Shown here: positions 8,934-17,280 of the stretch, in pieces | Layout: each line of letters begins with the position of its first letter | How positions within the stretch are numbered: position 1 is the first letter of the stretch | DNA from: Chryseolinea sp. | GTDB taxonomy: Bacteria > Bacteroidota > Bacteroidia > Cytophagales > Cyclobacteriaceae | Assembly (NCBI GenBank): GCA_025923195.1 | Contig: JAICGJ010000020.1 | Coordinates: 1 to 45,784 of the forward strand | Length of the DNA: 45,784 nucleotides | Reading direction: 5' to 3' | Notes under the pieces: generated by a model | Seen by the model: the letters and a program-made list of their open reading frames with translations, nothing else | Told to the model about the DNA's origin: nothing | Database searches by the model: none | Position numbers and translations under genes: made by a program

Positions 8934-11601
8934 ATTTCAAAGTTTCGGCAGGCTTAGTCATTGCAGCTTTCATAGCTTGGGATGAAACTGAAACAAATGC
9001 AATGATCAATACAAGGAGACCTGAAATACCAAAAATCCAGAGGTTGATATTGGTTCTGTAGGGAAATGATTGTAACCACTGATTCATCAAAAACCACGCC
9101 AACGGACAGGCTATCACAATAGCAATAAGCACAGGCTGCATAAACCCTTTTGACAAGAGCAAGATAATCCCGGAAACGCTTGAACCAAGTACTTTTCTAA
9201 TGCCGATCTCACGTGTTCGTTGTAACGTCATAAACGATGCAAGGCCCAACAATCCTAAAGCTGCGATAAAAAGTGCCAGTCCTGTAAAAAGCGTAAACAC
9301 CTGTCCGAAGCGATCATCTCGTTCATACTGGCGGCTAAAGAATTGATCCAGGAAAAAATAGTCTATGGGATTTCCTGCGAAAAATTCTGCCCAAGGCTTC
9401 TCAAGGGCTTGAAGCACGGCGTAGTAATTTTCAGTTTCTACCTTAATAGAGTAAAACTGGGAGGCGGGTATCAGGTGAAAAACAGCAGGGATGACTTTCG
9501 CTCTCAATGACATTTGGTGAAAATCCTCTACCACTCCTACTATCTTTACAGTATCGCCCCAATGTTTTACCAACTGTCCAACGGCATCCTCCGGACTTTT
9601 GAATTCTAGCTCCGCGGCTAGCGCCCGGTTTATAAGTATGTTCTCTTTATCGTTGGGAAAACGGCTATCAAAATTCCTTCCAGCAACAATCTGAACGTCA
9701 TATTGGGGTATGAAGTCATGATCAATCGCAGCAGTCGTTACAATATTGGTGCCTTCTGGGCCACCGGTTAGCCTGCTGATCCCGCTCGTCCAGTAATTTT
9801 CCTCTCCCGGTATGGTAGAAGAAGCTGCGATCCCTTGGACGCCCGGTATTCGAAGCACTTCGGTCTTAAAAGCTTCGTAATTTCCTTCATACAACGAATC
9901 GACTATTCCGGGTCGCTTTAACACGAGCGTCTGTTCAAGACTGATTCCCAGATCCTTGTTTTTCATGAATGACAACTGCTGATAAACGATCAACGATCCG
10001 CTTATAAGAAATACAGAGGCCACGAACTGAAAAACGACCAGCGACTTTCTTAAAAAATTGCCGCTGGCCGAGCGAATGATCTTGCCCTTCAGCACAGCAA
10101 CCGGTTTGAATGATGATAGTATAATGGCAGGATAAAATCCTGATAGTACAGCGCCTCCTAAGAACAAGACCAGAACCAGCAGCCAAAATTCTTTTTGAAG
10201 CAAAAAACTGATTGGAATATTCCACCCTGTAAGCTCCGAGAAGTAGGGCCAGGCAATCCGCACAATGACCACTGCCAAGACAGCAGCGAGCACATTCAGT
10301 ATAAAGGATTCCGTTAGAAACTGATTCACAAGTTGGGTCCTTAAGGCGCCCACTACTTTTCTTACACCAACTTCGTTAGCACGGTTGAAAGAACGGGCGG
10401 TGGCAAGGTTAACATAATTCACCGAGGCAATAATGAGAATGAACATTGCGATTATACTCAGGGCATAGACGGAATCACCATCGCGAAGCTCGCGAGGCGA
10501 GGTTTCGTACAAGAGATTTGAGTACAAATGGATATCGGTCAGAGGACGCAAAATAAATTCCTGCTTCCGGTTCGTTTTTCTCCAGTCCTCGCCCCTTTCT
10601 TTTAAAAGATATTCATCCCATTTCGCCTGGAGATCTTTTACATCCGTCCCCGGCTTTAGCAATACGAAACTGTAGAAGTCATACCATCCCCATGAGTTTT
10701 CCGACTCATTTTTGGTGAGAGCATTGATGGTTTCATAGGAAATCAAAAAATCAAATTTGATATGTGAATTCTCCGGAACATCCTGAAACACGCCCGTGAC
10801 CTCCAGCAACAGTTCATTGCCATTCACCTTAAGGCTCTTTCCGATAGGATCCTCATCATCGAAGTATTTGCGCGCTGTGCTTTGAGAAATGATAACTTTA
10901 TTAGTACCCTTCAGGCATTGCTTAGTGTTACCATGAATAAGTTTGAAATCAAAAACCCCAAACAAAGAAGTATCTGCGTACTGCGCCTTTTCTTCTCTAA
11001 ACGTGACAGGTTCCTCGCCTGGTCTTTCATAGGTAATCATTCCTTTAGTCGGGAGAAACCGGGTATAAGCTTCAACTTCCGGAAAGTTATTCTTCAACGC
11101 TGGGCCCACTGCCGGAACCGCTACCGCACTTTCGAAATTGAGCCTGCCGTTTTGCCACCCATTGTATTGAATGCGATAAATATCCTTCGCACGCGAATGA
11201 AACGTGTCAAAGCTCCGTTCATATTTCACATATTGAAGTATCAGCAGACTCGCCGCCATCCCCAGCGACAAACCGGCGACGTTCAACAAAGTGTAAGATT
11301 TTTGCCGGACGAAATTCCTGAAGGCGATTTTGATGTAGTTGCGGATCATATAAATCTGAATTATCTGTAACGAAAGTCTATTTCTTAGAAAAATACCCGG
11401 CCTGAAAAAGCGGAGCACGTTCCATGCTAACCTTTCCTTTGCTCCTCTCTCGCCAAACCTTTTTACGTCCGCATGGAATTTTTGAATCAGGTCCCCTTCA
11501 ATTTCTTCATGTAAATGGTCGGGACAAAACCACTTTAGAAAGCACAAACTGAATGGGTACTTGTAGTTCTGGTCTTGCTTTAATTTTGAAGCTTCATTCA
11601 T
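8926..11601 (-). CDS. FtsX/MacB-type ABC permease with N-terminal permease prefix domain (paralog 2)
   Basis: An 891-aa paralog with the same order of parts: prefix domain (LKWFCPDHLHEEIEGDLIQKF), first helix near residue 110, MacB-like periplasmic domain, FtsX block with RANEVGVRKVVGA, second periplasmic domain, and second FtsX block with RTREIGIRKVLGSS. It ends KPAETLKYE. Its start overlaps by 8 nt (ATGAATGA) the stop of a permease remnant, the same overlap geometry it has with paralog 1, so all members of this run are probably translationally coupled. The substrate is unknown. Confidence 0.92.
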   Translation of the reverse strand: MNEASKLKQDQNYKYPFSLCFLKWFCPDHLHEEIEGDLIQKFHADVKRFGERGAKERLAWNVLRFFRPGIFLRNRLSLQIIQIYMIRNYIKIAFRNFVRQKSYTLLNVAGLSLGMAASLLILQYVKYERSFDTFHSRAKDIYRIQYNGWQNGRLNFESAVAVPAVGPALKNNFPEVEAYTRFLPTKGMITYERPGEEPVTFREEKAQYADTSLFGVFDFKLIHGNTKQCLKGTNKVIISQSTARKYFDDEDPIGKSLKVNGNELLLEVTGVFQDVPENSHIKFDFLISYETINALTKNESENSWGWYDFYSFVLLKPGTDVKDLQAKWDEYLLKERGEDWRKTNRKQEFILRPLTDIHLYSNLLYETSPRELRDGDSVYALSIIAMFILIIASVNYVNLATARSFNRANEVGVRKVVGALRTQLVNQFLTESFILNVLAAVLAVVIVRIAWPYFSELTGWNIPISFLLQKEFWLLVLVLFLGGAVLSGFYPAIILSSFKPVAVLKGKIIRSASGNFLRKSLVVFQFVASVFLISGSLIVYQQLSFMKNKDLGISLEQTLVLKRPGIVDSLYEGNYEAFKTEVLRIPGVQGIAASSTIPGEENYWTSGISRLTGGPEGTNIVTTAAIDHDFIPQYDVQIVAGRNFDSRFPNDKENILINRALAAELEFKSPEDAVGQLVKHWGDTVKIVGVVEDFHQMSLRAKVIPAVFHLIPASQFYSIKVETENYYAVLQALEKPWAEFFAGNPIDYFFLDQFFSRQYERDDRFGQVFTLFTGLALFIAALGLLGLASFMTLQRTREIGIRKVLGSSVSGIILLLSKGFMQPVLIAIVIACPLAWFLMNQWLQSFPYRTNINLWIFGISGLLVLIIAFVSVSSQAMKAAMTKPAETLKYE

Positions 11602-11746
11602 ATTTTATGCTTTCCACAGGATTTCATTGGCTGTTGTTACATTTCCGAATGAGGTCGCCTTCGATTTCTTCGAAGAGGTCGGCTGGGCAAACCAACGCAA
11701 GCAAGCTGAGCAGAAGTGCGGAGGTTCTATCGTAGCGCTGCTTCAT
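11594..11746 (-). pseudogene. Deletion scar of a fourth prefix-domain permease
   Basis: An ATG 2 nt after the paralog 3 stop opens a 40-codon frame whose middle reads LVCPADLFEEIEGDLIRKCN, clearly the start of the prefix domain. The frame then meets TGA, and continuing in the same frame reads NPVESIKYE and a stop. That is the canonical last nine residues of these permeases (NPVDSLRHE, KPAETLKYE). So roughly 840 codons are missing between the start and the end of a former gene. The final stop overlaps the start of paralog 2 by 8 nt, as intact neighbours do. The 40-aa peptide might still be made, which would also couple translation of paralog 2. Confidence 0.85.
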
Positions 11747-11748
11747 AA

Positions 11749-14391
11749 CTATTCTGTCCGCAAGGTTTTAACGGGATCGGTATTGGCAGCGCCGAATGTT
11801 TGTATAGCGATCGTCATACCGGCAATCACTATGATAGACGCACCAGCCACCAGGAAAATCCAAACGTTAATGGAAACACGGTAAGCGTAAGAATTTAGCC
11901 ACCAGTTCATGGCAATCCAGGCTAGTGGACTGAATAAGGCAATAGCGATCAGGATAGGTTTCAGTGAAGTCATACTCAACAATTTTATGATGCTTAGTAC
12001 CGATCCGCCTAATACTTTTCTTATTCCGATTTCTTTGACCCTTGATTCAGTCATATAGGTTGACAATCCCAACAAACCCAGGCACGCTACAAAAAGGGTT
12101 ATTGAGGTGAATAAAGTCGTAATGGCCAGAGTCCCTTTCAGGTCTGAAAATTTTCGCGCGTATTCTACATCGGCAAAATGATATTCAAAAGGATAATCGG
12201 GATTGTACTTGCTGAATATATTTTTAAGGTCTGCAATATTTTTCTCCGTAGGATGACCATGATTGAGTTTTATATGAATGACATTAAATACCCACTTCTT
12301 CTTGCCACCCAACAATACCATGGGTTCGACTTTCTGATATGGCGAAGTGAGGATAAAATCTTTTATAACACCAATCACCTCATACTTTTGATCATCGTCG
12401 ACAATGACTTCACCTACGGGGTGTTCAAAACCCATTAATCTTACAGCAGTTTCGTTCAATATAACAGCGGTTGAGTCGCTCGGGAAACGTTGAAGGTCCA
12501 TGTCCCTACCTTCTAAAATTGTGAAGCCTGCAGTGTTGGTAATATTCTCATCCACGTTAAAACGTTCTATTGGGGTTCTATCTTGAGGGTCTTTTCCTTT
12601 CCAATATATCCCTGGGGTGTTACTCATTCTTTGAGTAATGGGGGTGCTGGTCTTCGTCACCGAGACGGCGACACCTGACTGAATCAATTCGGTCTTATAT
12701 GCCTGGTAATTTTTTTCAAGATCACCCACAAGTGAATGGTACACCAAATTATCCTTTGAATAGCCAGTCTCTCTGCTCTGCACAAATTCGATCTGCATCC
12801 GAACAACAATGGTGGATATCATCAAGGTGATCGCAAAGCCAAATTGAAAAACAACGAGTAAGGTCCTCATTGTGGTTTTGCCCGAGGAAGAGATACTGCC
12901 ACCCTTCAGGATTCCCACGGGACGGAAGGATGACAAGTAAAGAGCAGGATAACTGCCTGCTAGAATGCCTACCATAATTATGAAAGCCAACGCACTTACC
13001 CAGAATGTCAGGTTCTGAAAATCAAGTGATAGTTGCTGTTGTACAAGTGAATTAAAAAAAGGGAGTGCTAAAAACACGACCAGTAAAGAAATCAAACCGG
13101 CGCCGAACGTGATCAGAACAGATTCACACAAGAACTGCATCACCAGCGAGCGACGATATGCTCCAGATACTTTACGAACTGCTACTTCCTTCGACCGTCG
13201 CTGTGCCCTCGCTGTACTCAGGTTGATGAAATTGATACATGCAATGATGATAAGGCAAATGCCCAGGATGCCAAGCATGCGCACAATTTCGATGCGTCCA
13301 CCGACAGGAACACCGTTCTCAAAACGCGAATAAAGGTGGTTGCTTGTTAAAGGGTAGAGGAACACTTCGGTGTCATCGGCACCGGAAGTGTGAGTCTTCT
13401 TGATATTTTTAATCTCTCGGTTAAAACTTTCAATATCTGTTCCGGCCTTAACTTTTACGAACGTACTGACGGAATTATTATGCCAGTTCTGTTCCTTGCC
13501 GCTTATGCTTTCCAGAAATAGCCAGGGTATCAGAAAATCAAAATCAAATTCAGTATTAGTGGGAAGATCTTTTAGAATTCCCGTTACGGTGAAAGGGAAA
13601 TCCGAGCCAGACACAGAAATCGTTAATGATCCACCAAACGCCTCTCGCTTTCCAAACAATTGTTTTGCAAAACGCTCTGTTACTACAATGCTATTTGGAT
13701 TGGCCATTGCACTTGCTGCATCTCCTTTGATAAGCGGAAATGAAAAGATGTCTAAAAATTGCGGATCCATAAATTGAACCCGATCTTTCATGATCCGCGT
13801 GTCGCCTACAGAGAATAGGTAGCTATCGGTATATTTTGCATAACTGATCGCAGCCTCAACGTTTGCGTATTCTTCAACAAGCGTTGGTGCAAGGACACGT
13901 GGGGTGATGTTCCAGCAATCCGCCTTCGTACCGGTAACTCGCTTGTTCCAGGCCTTGTAAATTCGATCTTTATCCGCGTGAAATTGGTCGTATGAGAATT
14001 CTCTTTCTATCCAAAGAAAGAGCAACATCGCGCTGGAAATGCCGAGGGTCAAACCCGCGATGTTAATGGCCGAGTAGGTTTTGTTTCGAAGCATCACCCG
14101 CGAGGCCACCTTGAAGTAATTCGTTAGCATAAACAGAGAGATCAGGTGAAACGATGAACTATGTCTTAGTATAATTCCTGGCCGAATAAATCGGACAGAA
14201 TTCCATATCAACCTTCGCTTTGCTCTCCTTTCTCCAAATTTCCTTACGTCCGCGTTGAATTTTTGAACGAGATCCCCTTCGATCTCTTCGTATAATTGAA
14301 CTGGGCAAAAGAAACGAAGAAGTCTAAGCCAAATGTCTGTACTATGATTTGGATGATCATGTGGTTGACTATGATTTTGTCGCGATGTCAT
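11749..14391 (-). CDS. FtsX/MacB-type ABC permease with N-terminal permease prefix domain (paralog 3)
   Basis: An 880-aa paralog, first of the permease run. Prefix domain (LLRFFCPVQLYEEIEGDLVQKFN), first helix (INIAGLTLGISSAMLLFLWI), periplasmic domain, FtsX block with RRSKEVAVRKVSGA, second periplasmic domain, FtsX block with RVKEIGIRKVLGGS, and an end reading DPVKTLRTE. It lies 112 nt downstream of the PadR-type regulator gene on the same strand, so the regulator probably controls the run. Compared with paralogs 1 and 2 it is the most divergent in the periplasmic domains, which suggests different partners or ligands. Confidence 0.92.
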   Translation of the reverse strand: MTSRQNHSQPHDHPNHSTDIWLRLLRFFCPVQLYEEIEGDLVQKFNADVRKFGERRAKRRLIWNSVRFIRPGIILRHSSSFHLISLFMLTNYFKVASRVMLRNKTYSAINIAGLTLGISSAMLLFLWIEREFSYDQFHADKDRIYKAWNKRVTGTKADCWNITPRVLAPTLVEEYANVEAAISYAKYTDSYLFSVGDTRIMKDRVQFMDPQFLDIFSFPLIKGDAASAMANPNSIVVTERFAKQLFGKREAFGGSLTISVSGSDFPFTVTGILKDLPTNTEFDFDFLIPWLFLESISGKEQNWHNNSVSTFVKVKAGTDIESFNREIKNIKKTHTSGADDTEVFLYPLTSNHLYSRFENGVPVGGRIEIVRMLGILGICLIIIACINFINLSTARAQRRSKEVAVRKVSGAYRRSLVMQFLCESVLITFGAGLISLLVVFLALPFFNSLVQQQLSLDFQNLTFWVSALAFIIMVGILAGSYPALYLSSFRPVGILKGGSISSSGKTTMRTLLVVFQFGFAITLMISTIVVRMQIEFVQSRETGYSKDNLVYHSLVGDLEKNYQAYKTELIQSGVAVSVTKTSTPITQRMSNTPGIYWKGKDPQDRTPIERFNVDENITNTAGFTILEGRDMDLQRFPSDSTAVILNETAVRLMGFEHPVGEVIVDDDQKYEVIGVIKDFILTSPYQKVEPMVLLGGKKKWVFNVIHIKLNHGHPTEKNIADLKNIFSKYNPDYPFEYHFADVEYARKFSDLKGTLAITTLFTSITLFVACLGLLGLSTYMTESRVKEIGIRKVLGGSVLSIIKLLSMTSLKPILIAIALFSPLAWIAMNWWLNSYAYRVSINVWIFLVAGASIIVIAGMTIAIQTFGAANTDPVKTLRTE

Positions 14392-14481
14392 GGAGTCAAA
14401 TTCATTGCGCAGGGTTTATTATAATTACGGCACTTATATAATTCCGATGCAACCACCCGGCCTTCCAATACAGCACAAACT

Positions 14482-14518
14482 AATCCTTCAATCCTTCAAT
14501 CCTTTAATCCTTTAATCC
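14482..14518. repeat. Period-8 array AATCCTTY running into the PadR-type gene
   Basis: Four and a half copies of AATCCTTC/AATCCTTT. The regulator's last codons (GLKD) and stop are encoded by array units, so a change of one 8-nt unit would shift the frame at the very end of that gene. A TTA (TAA on the minus strand) occurs in the T-containing units. Confidence 0.85.
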
Positions 14519-14839
14519 TAGTCCAAGCTGTGGCACCATTTTCCATAGTTCCAATCTAGTTTCCTTCATAGCGCGCAACATAGCAAGACCTGCACTTGTC
14601 ACTGTGAATATTCGTTTTCGCCTCCCTCCTCTTTCTTTGGTTCCGCCACCCATTCTTGATTTAATGTATCCTTTGTCCTCCAACCGATATAAGGTTACAT
14701 GGACCGCACTAAGGTTTACCTCTCGTTTAAACTTGGTTTCGATCTCATCAGATATGGCTGCGCCATATGCGTCCTCTTGGAGCGCAGCCACCATTGTCAG
14801 GATCAATTCTTCAAATTCGCCGAGGTAGTCCTTTCCCAT
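14504..14839 (-). CDS. PadR family transcriptional regulator
   Basis: A 111-aa winged-helix regulator. The PadR fold shows in EFEELILTMVAALQEDAYGAAI, a recognition region (VNLSAVHVTLYRLEDKGYIKSR), the wing (GGTKERGGRRKRIFTVTSAG) and a C-terminal dimer helix. The chosen ATG has AAGGA close upstream; the longer frame adds 20 hydrophobic residues (CYFSIIFLICLTKY) not seen in PadR proteins. PadR-type regulators next to prefix-domain permeases are a recurring arrangement. It probably represses its own operon, which includes the permeases downstream. Confidence 0.9.
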   Translation of the reverse strand: MGKDYLGEFEELILTMVAALQEDAYGAAISDEIETKFKREVNLSAVHVTLYRLEDKGYIKSRMGGGTKERGGRRKRIFTVTSAGLAMLRAMKETRLELWKMVPQLGLGLKD

Positions 14840-15007
14840 ATCCTTATATTTTGTTAAGCAAATAAGGAAAATAATAGAGAAGTAACAAGTAGGGGACAAT
14901 ATATTTGAGGAGCATTAGTAATCTAAGCAAAAGCGCTTTCAAATCTGATAGAGCATGTTCAGCATTAAGGTTCGATCTTCTGTTATCCATTCTAGCAAAA
15001 AACTGAA

Positions 15008-15099
15008 ACCGCTGAGAAAATACACGCAGTGGCCGCAGAGCATATGTTAGGATCACTTCTTCGGTCTCCGCGCGAATTTTCTCCGTGTCCTCCGCGGTT
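15008..15099. repeat. CGCAGAG-family inverted intergenic repeat
   Basis: The left half (ACCGCTGAGAAAATACACG...GGCCGCAGAG) and the right half (GGTCTCCGCG...TTTTCTCCGTG...CCGCGGT) are roughly inverse complements. They share words with the 209-bp repeats near 164-740. It lies in the ~335-bp gap upstream of the PadR-type gene, in which I see no other feature and no convincing gene. Confidence 0.65.
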
Positions 15100-15174
15100 A
15101 AGGGCCTTTAGACCTACCGCCTTAAATGCAGATTCAGGTAGCGATGTCGATGCCTTTCGGTTTTACAATCTTAT

Positions 15175-15352
15175 TCAGTCGGAAGTAACGGCCATTACTT
15201 TCACAGCGAGATTTTCATCTTATGCAGGCGGCGTAAAACTTAATTTGCCATTCGAAACGACATCTTGATTTAGCTCGAATTTTCCCGTAAGGGGGTTCAT
15301 GAACTCAACGGTATACTTACCTGCCGGTGCAGCAAAAATCAAAAGATATATT
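15175..15352 (-). pseudogene. Decayed second copy of the 3' end of the neighbouring glycoside hydrolase
   Basis: Read on the minus strand it gives PAGKYTVEFMNPLTGKFE, then DVVSNGKLSF and DENLAVKV. These match PAGKYTVEFLNPITGKSE, EVVSNGTMKL and EEDLAVKI at the C-terminus of the adjacent intact gene. An in-frame TAA at 15220-15222 replaces the Tyr of the AYEEDL segment. Similarity fades upstream of the AIY segment. DNA identity is high but far from complete, so the copy is not recent. It is best explained as the tail of a former tandem paralog. Confidence 0.85.
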
Positions 15353-15473
15353 GCGCTAACCAAATGTGATGGCCTCGTTAATTCCGTTGCATCGAAAACA
15401 CTATATCAATATTAGCTGGAACCTATCTCATTTATCCAAATCTCCTCGGGAAACAAATTTCCTGCGCTCACTA

Positions 15474-15528
15474 ACCTTATTACCTTAGTAGCTTAACCAT
15501 GCTACTACGAGTCAACCTTATTACCTTA
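15474..15528. repeat. 14-bp direct repeat flanking a hairpin
   Basis: ACCTTATTACCTTA occurs at 15474-15487 and 15515-15528. Between them AGTAGC and GCTACT form a 6-bp stem with an 8-nt loop. The rest of 15353-15574 shows no gene. Confidence 0.7.
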
Positions 15529-15574
15529 TTTGGAATTACACAATGACTATGCGTCGTGATCAGGGTTTCCAAAG

Positions 15575-16984
15575 TCACTTGAGTGTACCCGCCAGGACGA
15601 TCTTCACAGCAAGATCTTCCTCGTATGCAGGCGAAGTAAGCTTCATTGTGCCGTTCGAAACAACCTCTTGTTTTGGCTCGGATTTTCCAGTAATAGGATT
15701 CAGGAATTCAACGGTATACTTACCCGCGGGTACCGATAGGTCGAAAGATATGGGCCCCTTGCCAAAAAAGTAGATCGCGTATTGACGTCCTGCTTCCGTA
15801 AGTACATAGGCCCGTTTATCATCGTTACTCGTAATTAATGTACTATCGGGTTTCAATTTCAGGAATTCAAAACCTTCAATGAAATTTTTCAGATAACCCA
15901 ATTGTCTTCTCAGCGCCGGTGACCCGCCTCCAGGCTGCGTTGACGGATATTGAAATGTTCCGTCTTCATGTTCAGTTGTAAACGAATAATCCAAATTGTT
16001 GTAGAGGCTCCCGCCGGCCAGAATAAACGACCACCCCTCCCGGCGGTACGTGCTGTCAGCATTGCCATCAAAGCCGGTTTCATTGTCGCCGATAACCTTA
16101 TTCAAATGAAAGTTCTGAGATACTGCTACAGGTGGATAAGCGTAGTGAAAGTTAAATACTGAAACGGCGGGATGAGGGTTTTCAATAAGCAGCTTGTCAT
16201 TCGCAATATTCTGAGAGATGAGATGTCGGTGCCCAAATTCGCTTTCTTCGCTCTCAATCAGCGAGGCAATATGGTGTTGCCATTCCATGGTCACTCCGCC
16301 AAAATAGGGTTCGTTGCATATTTCATAAATAAGGTTGCTGTACCCTTTTAACTCATTAACCAGACGCCGCACCAACGCATCATGCACCTCCAGAAGTCCG
16401 TTTGATTTATCCAGCGTGTAGACATGAGTGCGGTCAGCCGGACCAACGTCATTGATGTTGTTATTGGGATTCATAGGGCTCAGACTCCATTGGGAATCTT
16501 CATAAAACGGACAGAATAATGCCAATTCAACGATGACCTTTCGTTTTTCCGCTTCCGCCATAAAATCATTCAGCCTTTTAAAATACTCTTCATTCCATTG
16601 GGTGAGGTCAAATTTATTTCCACCTCTGACATAACCAGGCGTTTCACTTCTCCCCCATGGGCATATGAATTTTTCAGGTTTGGGTGCTAGTGTGTTGCCT
16701 TCAATCTTGAAGGCTCCTTCAGGCTCGACGTAGACACCGGTAAATGTTCGTGTGAGGTTGAGATTATTTCTAGAAAGCTCATCAAGATATTTCACATAAT
16801 CGAAATCCAGATTCAAGACTGCGCCATAATGCTCGCCTGAGGTAATGAGGATCTCGGGTTTCCCTTCATAAAAAAAATAATGTGGATTGTCCTTATCCAA
16901 GGCTATGGGTTCTCTTGACTGAGGGGGCTTGCATCCTTGTAATGTCATTAGCCAGATGGATAAATAAAGCACATATCGTTTCAT
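15575..16984 (-). CDS. Cellulase-like (TIM-barrel) glycoside hydrolase lipoprotein
   Basis: A 469-aa protein with a lipoprotein signal (IWLMTLQGC, Cys 18). The N-terminal strand region (FFYEGKPEILITSGEHYGAVLN) and the following barrel resemble clan-A cellulase-like enzymes and DUF4038-type proteins. Candidate catalytic residues are the acid/base Glu in IYEICNEPYFGG and the nucleophile Glu in VIGDNETGFDG. The last ~80 residues (FDLSVPAGKYTVEFLNPITGK) form a small beta-sandwich typical of the end of such enzymes. It likely acts at the outer membrane on plant or bacterial glycans. The substrate is not predictable. A broken copy of its 3' end lies downstream. Confidence 0.8.
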   Translation of the reverse strand: MKRYVLYLSIWLMTLQGCKPPQSREPIALDKDNPHYFFYEGKPEILITSGEHYGAVLNLDFDYVKYLDELSRNNLNLTRTFTGVYVEPEGAFKIEGNTLAPKPEKFICPWGRSETPGYVRGGNKFDLTQWNEEYFKRLNDFMAEAEKRKVIVELALFCPFYEDSQWSLSPMNPNNNINDVGPADRTHVYTLDKSNGLLEVHDALVRRLVNELKGYSNLIYEICNEPYFGGVTMEWQHHIASLIESEESEFGHRHLISQNIANDKLLIENPHPAVSVFNFHYAYPPVAVSQNFHLNKVIGDNETGFDGNADSTYRREGWSFILAGGSLYNNLDYSFTTEHEDGTFQYPSTQPGGGSPALRRQLGYLKNFIEGFEFLKLKPDSTLITSNDDKRAYVLTEAGRQYAIYFFGKGPISFDLSVPAGKYTVEFLNPITGKSEPKQEVVSNGTMKLTSPAYEEDLAVKIVLAGTLK

Positions 16985-17060
16985 TTTTTTAAGATAATGA
17001 GTTGAGGGCGCACTTGCAATTTAATAATAGATCATCAAAGTGACTGTCATTAAAGTCAGT

Positions 17061-17240
17061 TCACGCCAAGACCGCAAAAGAAATGCGCGCTAAGATCGCA
17101 GAAAAATATTTTGCTCACTTTGCGTGATAGATTTTGAAACATGCCCAAGTTAAATTCTTCGAGTTGAATTTTTGTTTCACAACTAGCCATGGCGCAATGA
17201 ATAGCATATTTACCTTTGCGGCGTTGCGCCTTTGCGTGAA
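17061..17240. repeat. Dispersed ACGCAAAGG-type intergenic repeat
   Basis: TTCACGCCAAGACCGCAAAAG near the left end is answered by CTTTGCGTGATAG at about 17120 and CCTTTGCGGCGTTGCGCC TTTGCGTGAA near the right end. This kind of repeat is widespread in bacterial genomes and yields spurious ORFs reading FHAKAQRRKGK. It fills most of the 296-bp gap between the glycoside hydrolase and the transporter genes. Confidence 0.7.
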
Positions 17241-17280
17241 ATTTTTTGACTTTATGCTCAAATACCAATTAACCTTGAGT

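Noticed and set aside
10882-11370. 162-aa ORF opposite permease paralog 2
   Set aside because: Antisense frame with no family features; the opposite frame is a clear permease.
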